Source: HKCCE3408 sp039191215
GTDB lineage: Bacteria; Pseudomonadota; Alphaproteobacteria; Rhodobacterales; Rhodobacteraceae
NCBI GenBank assembly: GCA_039191215.1
Contig: JBCCXT010000012.1
Location: 15,258-79,257 of the forward strand
DNA length: 64,000 nucleotides
Direction of reading: 5' to 3'
Shown piece after piece: positions 63,138 to 64,000 of the stretch. The position numbers were made by a program, and so were the translations under genes. Position 1 is the first letter of the stretch, and each line of letters starts with the position of its first letter. Below the pieces are notes generated by a model. It was not told the origin of the DNA. It saw only the letters and a program-made list of their open reading frames with translations, and made no database searches.

Positions 63138-63615
63138 CCGCGCCTTCGACGGGCCGCGGTGCGGCGATCCGACGGTCGTTCTAAGCACTTAATCCCGGCA
63201 ACCCCGCACGCAGAATGAACGAAGCGCCTAGATCAACCAAATCGCCGTGCCGGGGGGCGGCCGCCATTGGATGCGCCATTGGTCCGAGCGACAATGGCGA
63301 CTCGATGGCGCGGCACCATTGGCTTGACTTCGCGCTCGTTGCCTTGCTCCGCCTTTGTCCAAGTGGCGAGCGCCTACCCGTGGGATGGCCCACTCGACCT
63401 GGTAATCGCGCGCCTCAATCACTCAATCCCGCCGGACTTCGCCTCCGGACATCCAACCAGTCTTTGCACGGATAGCTCCGCGCGACGGGCCTCTCATTGC
63501 CCGATCCGCGCTCATAAGTTAACGTTAGGTCAAGGGAGGCATCGACCACTCAGCGCCCGAGCCAGGCATCTCAGGCCAAAGACCCCGCGCAGGATTTGCA
63601 GCGAGGGAGAGAGAT
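63138..63615. other. Gene-free stretch, nothing recognised
   Basis: 478 bases between the DUF4238 and GYD genes. Short GC-rich frames on both strands lack ribosome-binding sites. No tRNA-like cloverleaf or hairpin with a T-run is visible. Confidence 0.4.
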
Positions 63616-63948
63616 ATGCCCACATTCATCATCACAGCGAATTACACCAGCGACGCCATCAAGGGCCTCATGGGCGGGGCCAAGAACCGGCGCGGGGTCA
63701 TCGCCGGGCTTGTCGAGGCCGCTGGCGGGACGCTCAAAGACATGTACATCACCACGGGCGCCAGCGACGTCATGGCCATCGTGGATTTGCCCGACGGAGC
63801 GGACGCGCTGGCCGTGAACATGGCGATTGGCGCCTCTGGTGCTGCGGCGAATTTCCACACGATGCGCTCCTGGTCGCCAGAGGAGTTAGAAGATGTGGCC
63901 CAAAAGGCCGCCGGGATTGCTGCCGCCTACAAACACCCGGCCGACTGA
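63616..63948 (+). CDS. GYD-domain protein
   Basis: A 110-residue protein from ATG 63616 with GAGGGAGAGAG upstream. It begins MPTFIITANYTSDAIKGLM and includes TGASDVMAIVDLPDG and ALAVNMAIGASGAA, the single-domain ferredoxin-like GYD family. The function of the family is unclear. It has no signal peptide, and the neighbour downstream is outside the window. Confidence 0.85.
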   Translation: MPTFIITANYTSDAIKGLMGGAKNRRGVIAGLVEAAGGTLKDMYITTGASDVMAIVDLPDGADALAVNMAIGASGAAANFHTMRSWSPEELEDVAQKAAGIAAAYKHPAD

Positions 63949-64000
63949 CTGGGCTCGTGCAGCGTGGCCACAGTTGCGCTGCATTCCTTGCAAATAGCGC

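Noticed and set aside
1..64000. CRISPR arrays, tRNA or rRNA genes, prophage or integrative elements
   Set aside because: I found no regularly spaced repeats, cloverleaf-like sequence, rRNA blocks, integrase or phage structural genes.

Overview
The window is high-GC chromosomal DNA from an alphaproteobacterium, most likely a Rhodobacterales (roseobacter-type) species. Pointers are 5-aminolevulinate synthase (the C4 haem route) with a perfect FNR-type box upstream, an Entner-Doudoroff pair (edd-eda) next to an alpha-glucoside (agl) transport operon, an Lrp-type regulator divergent from a fused PutA, and ispG beside a RodZ-like gene. I see no tRNA, rRNA, CRISPR array, prophage or complete insertion sequence. 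The only mobile-element trace is the 3' end of an IS3-family transposase near 8.1 kb.

Layout. 1-4.3 kb: an operon for a membrane-anchored trypsin-like protease, divergent from a secreted glycine-rich protein with a peptidoglycan-binding-like repeat. 4.3-8.6 kb: a small accessory stretch with a secreted-protein gene interrupted by an in-frame TGA, a LysR regulator with two short-chain dehydrogenases, and the IS3 remnant. 8.6-16.4 kb: housekeeping genes (MFS transporter, NDUFAF6-like protein, methyltransferase, citramalate synthase, CysS, aminotransferase). 16.4-29.4 kb: a glucoside island. aglE-F-G-A-K import and cleave alpha-glucosides, the divergent LacI regulator leads into beta-glucosidase and glucokinase, and edd-eda carry the lower Entner-Doudoroff steps. 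29.4-33.5 kb: proline oxidation (putR/putA).

33.4-49.6 kb is the most unusual part, a large sugar/sulfosugar-type catabolic region. It has three translationally coupled Gfo/Idh/MocA oxidoreductases, a complete CUT1 ABC importer, mannonate dehydratase, and a coupled pair of an SsuD-type FMNH2-dependent monooxygenase and an aldo/keto reductase. A GntR/UTRA regulator follows, then a fourth Gfo/Idh, an N-acetylglucosamine-kinase-like protein and NagA. The monooxygenase keeps the alkanesulfonate monooxygenase active-site residues. With the reductase and a sugar importer this resembles the sulfoquinovose monooxygenase (sulfo-SMO) logic, but without an obvious sulfoquinovosidase or flavin reductase, so it may be a variant pathway.

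49.6-64 kb: an LDHD-type D-lactate dehydrogenase, ispG, the RodZ-like gene, hemA, a MATE exporter, two small envelope proteins, a soluble PAS chemoreceptor, parE, an AT-richer DUF4238 gene and a GYD-domain gene. Recurrent non-coding signals include strong hairpins after each of the two substrate-binding-protein genes, LacI-type palindromes on the agl and edd promoters, and a dispersed repeat-like sequence that also appears as three decapeptide repeats inside PutA.
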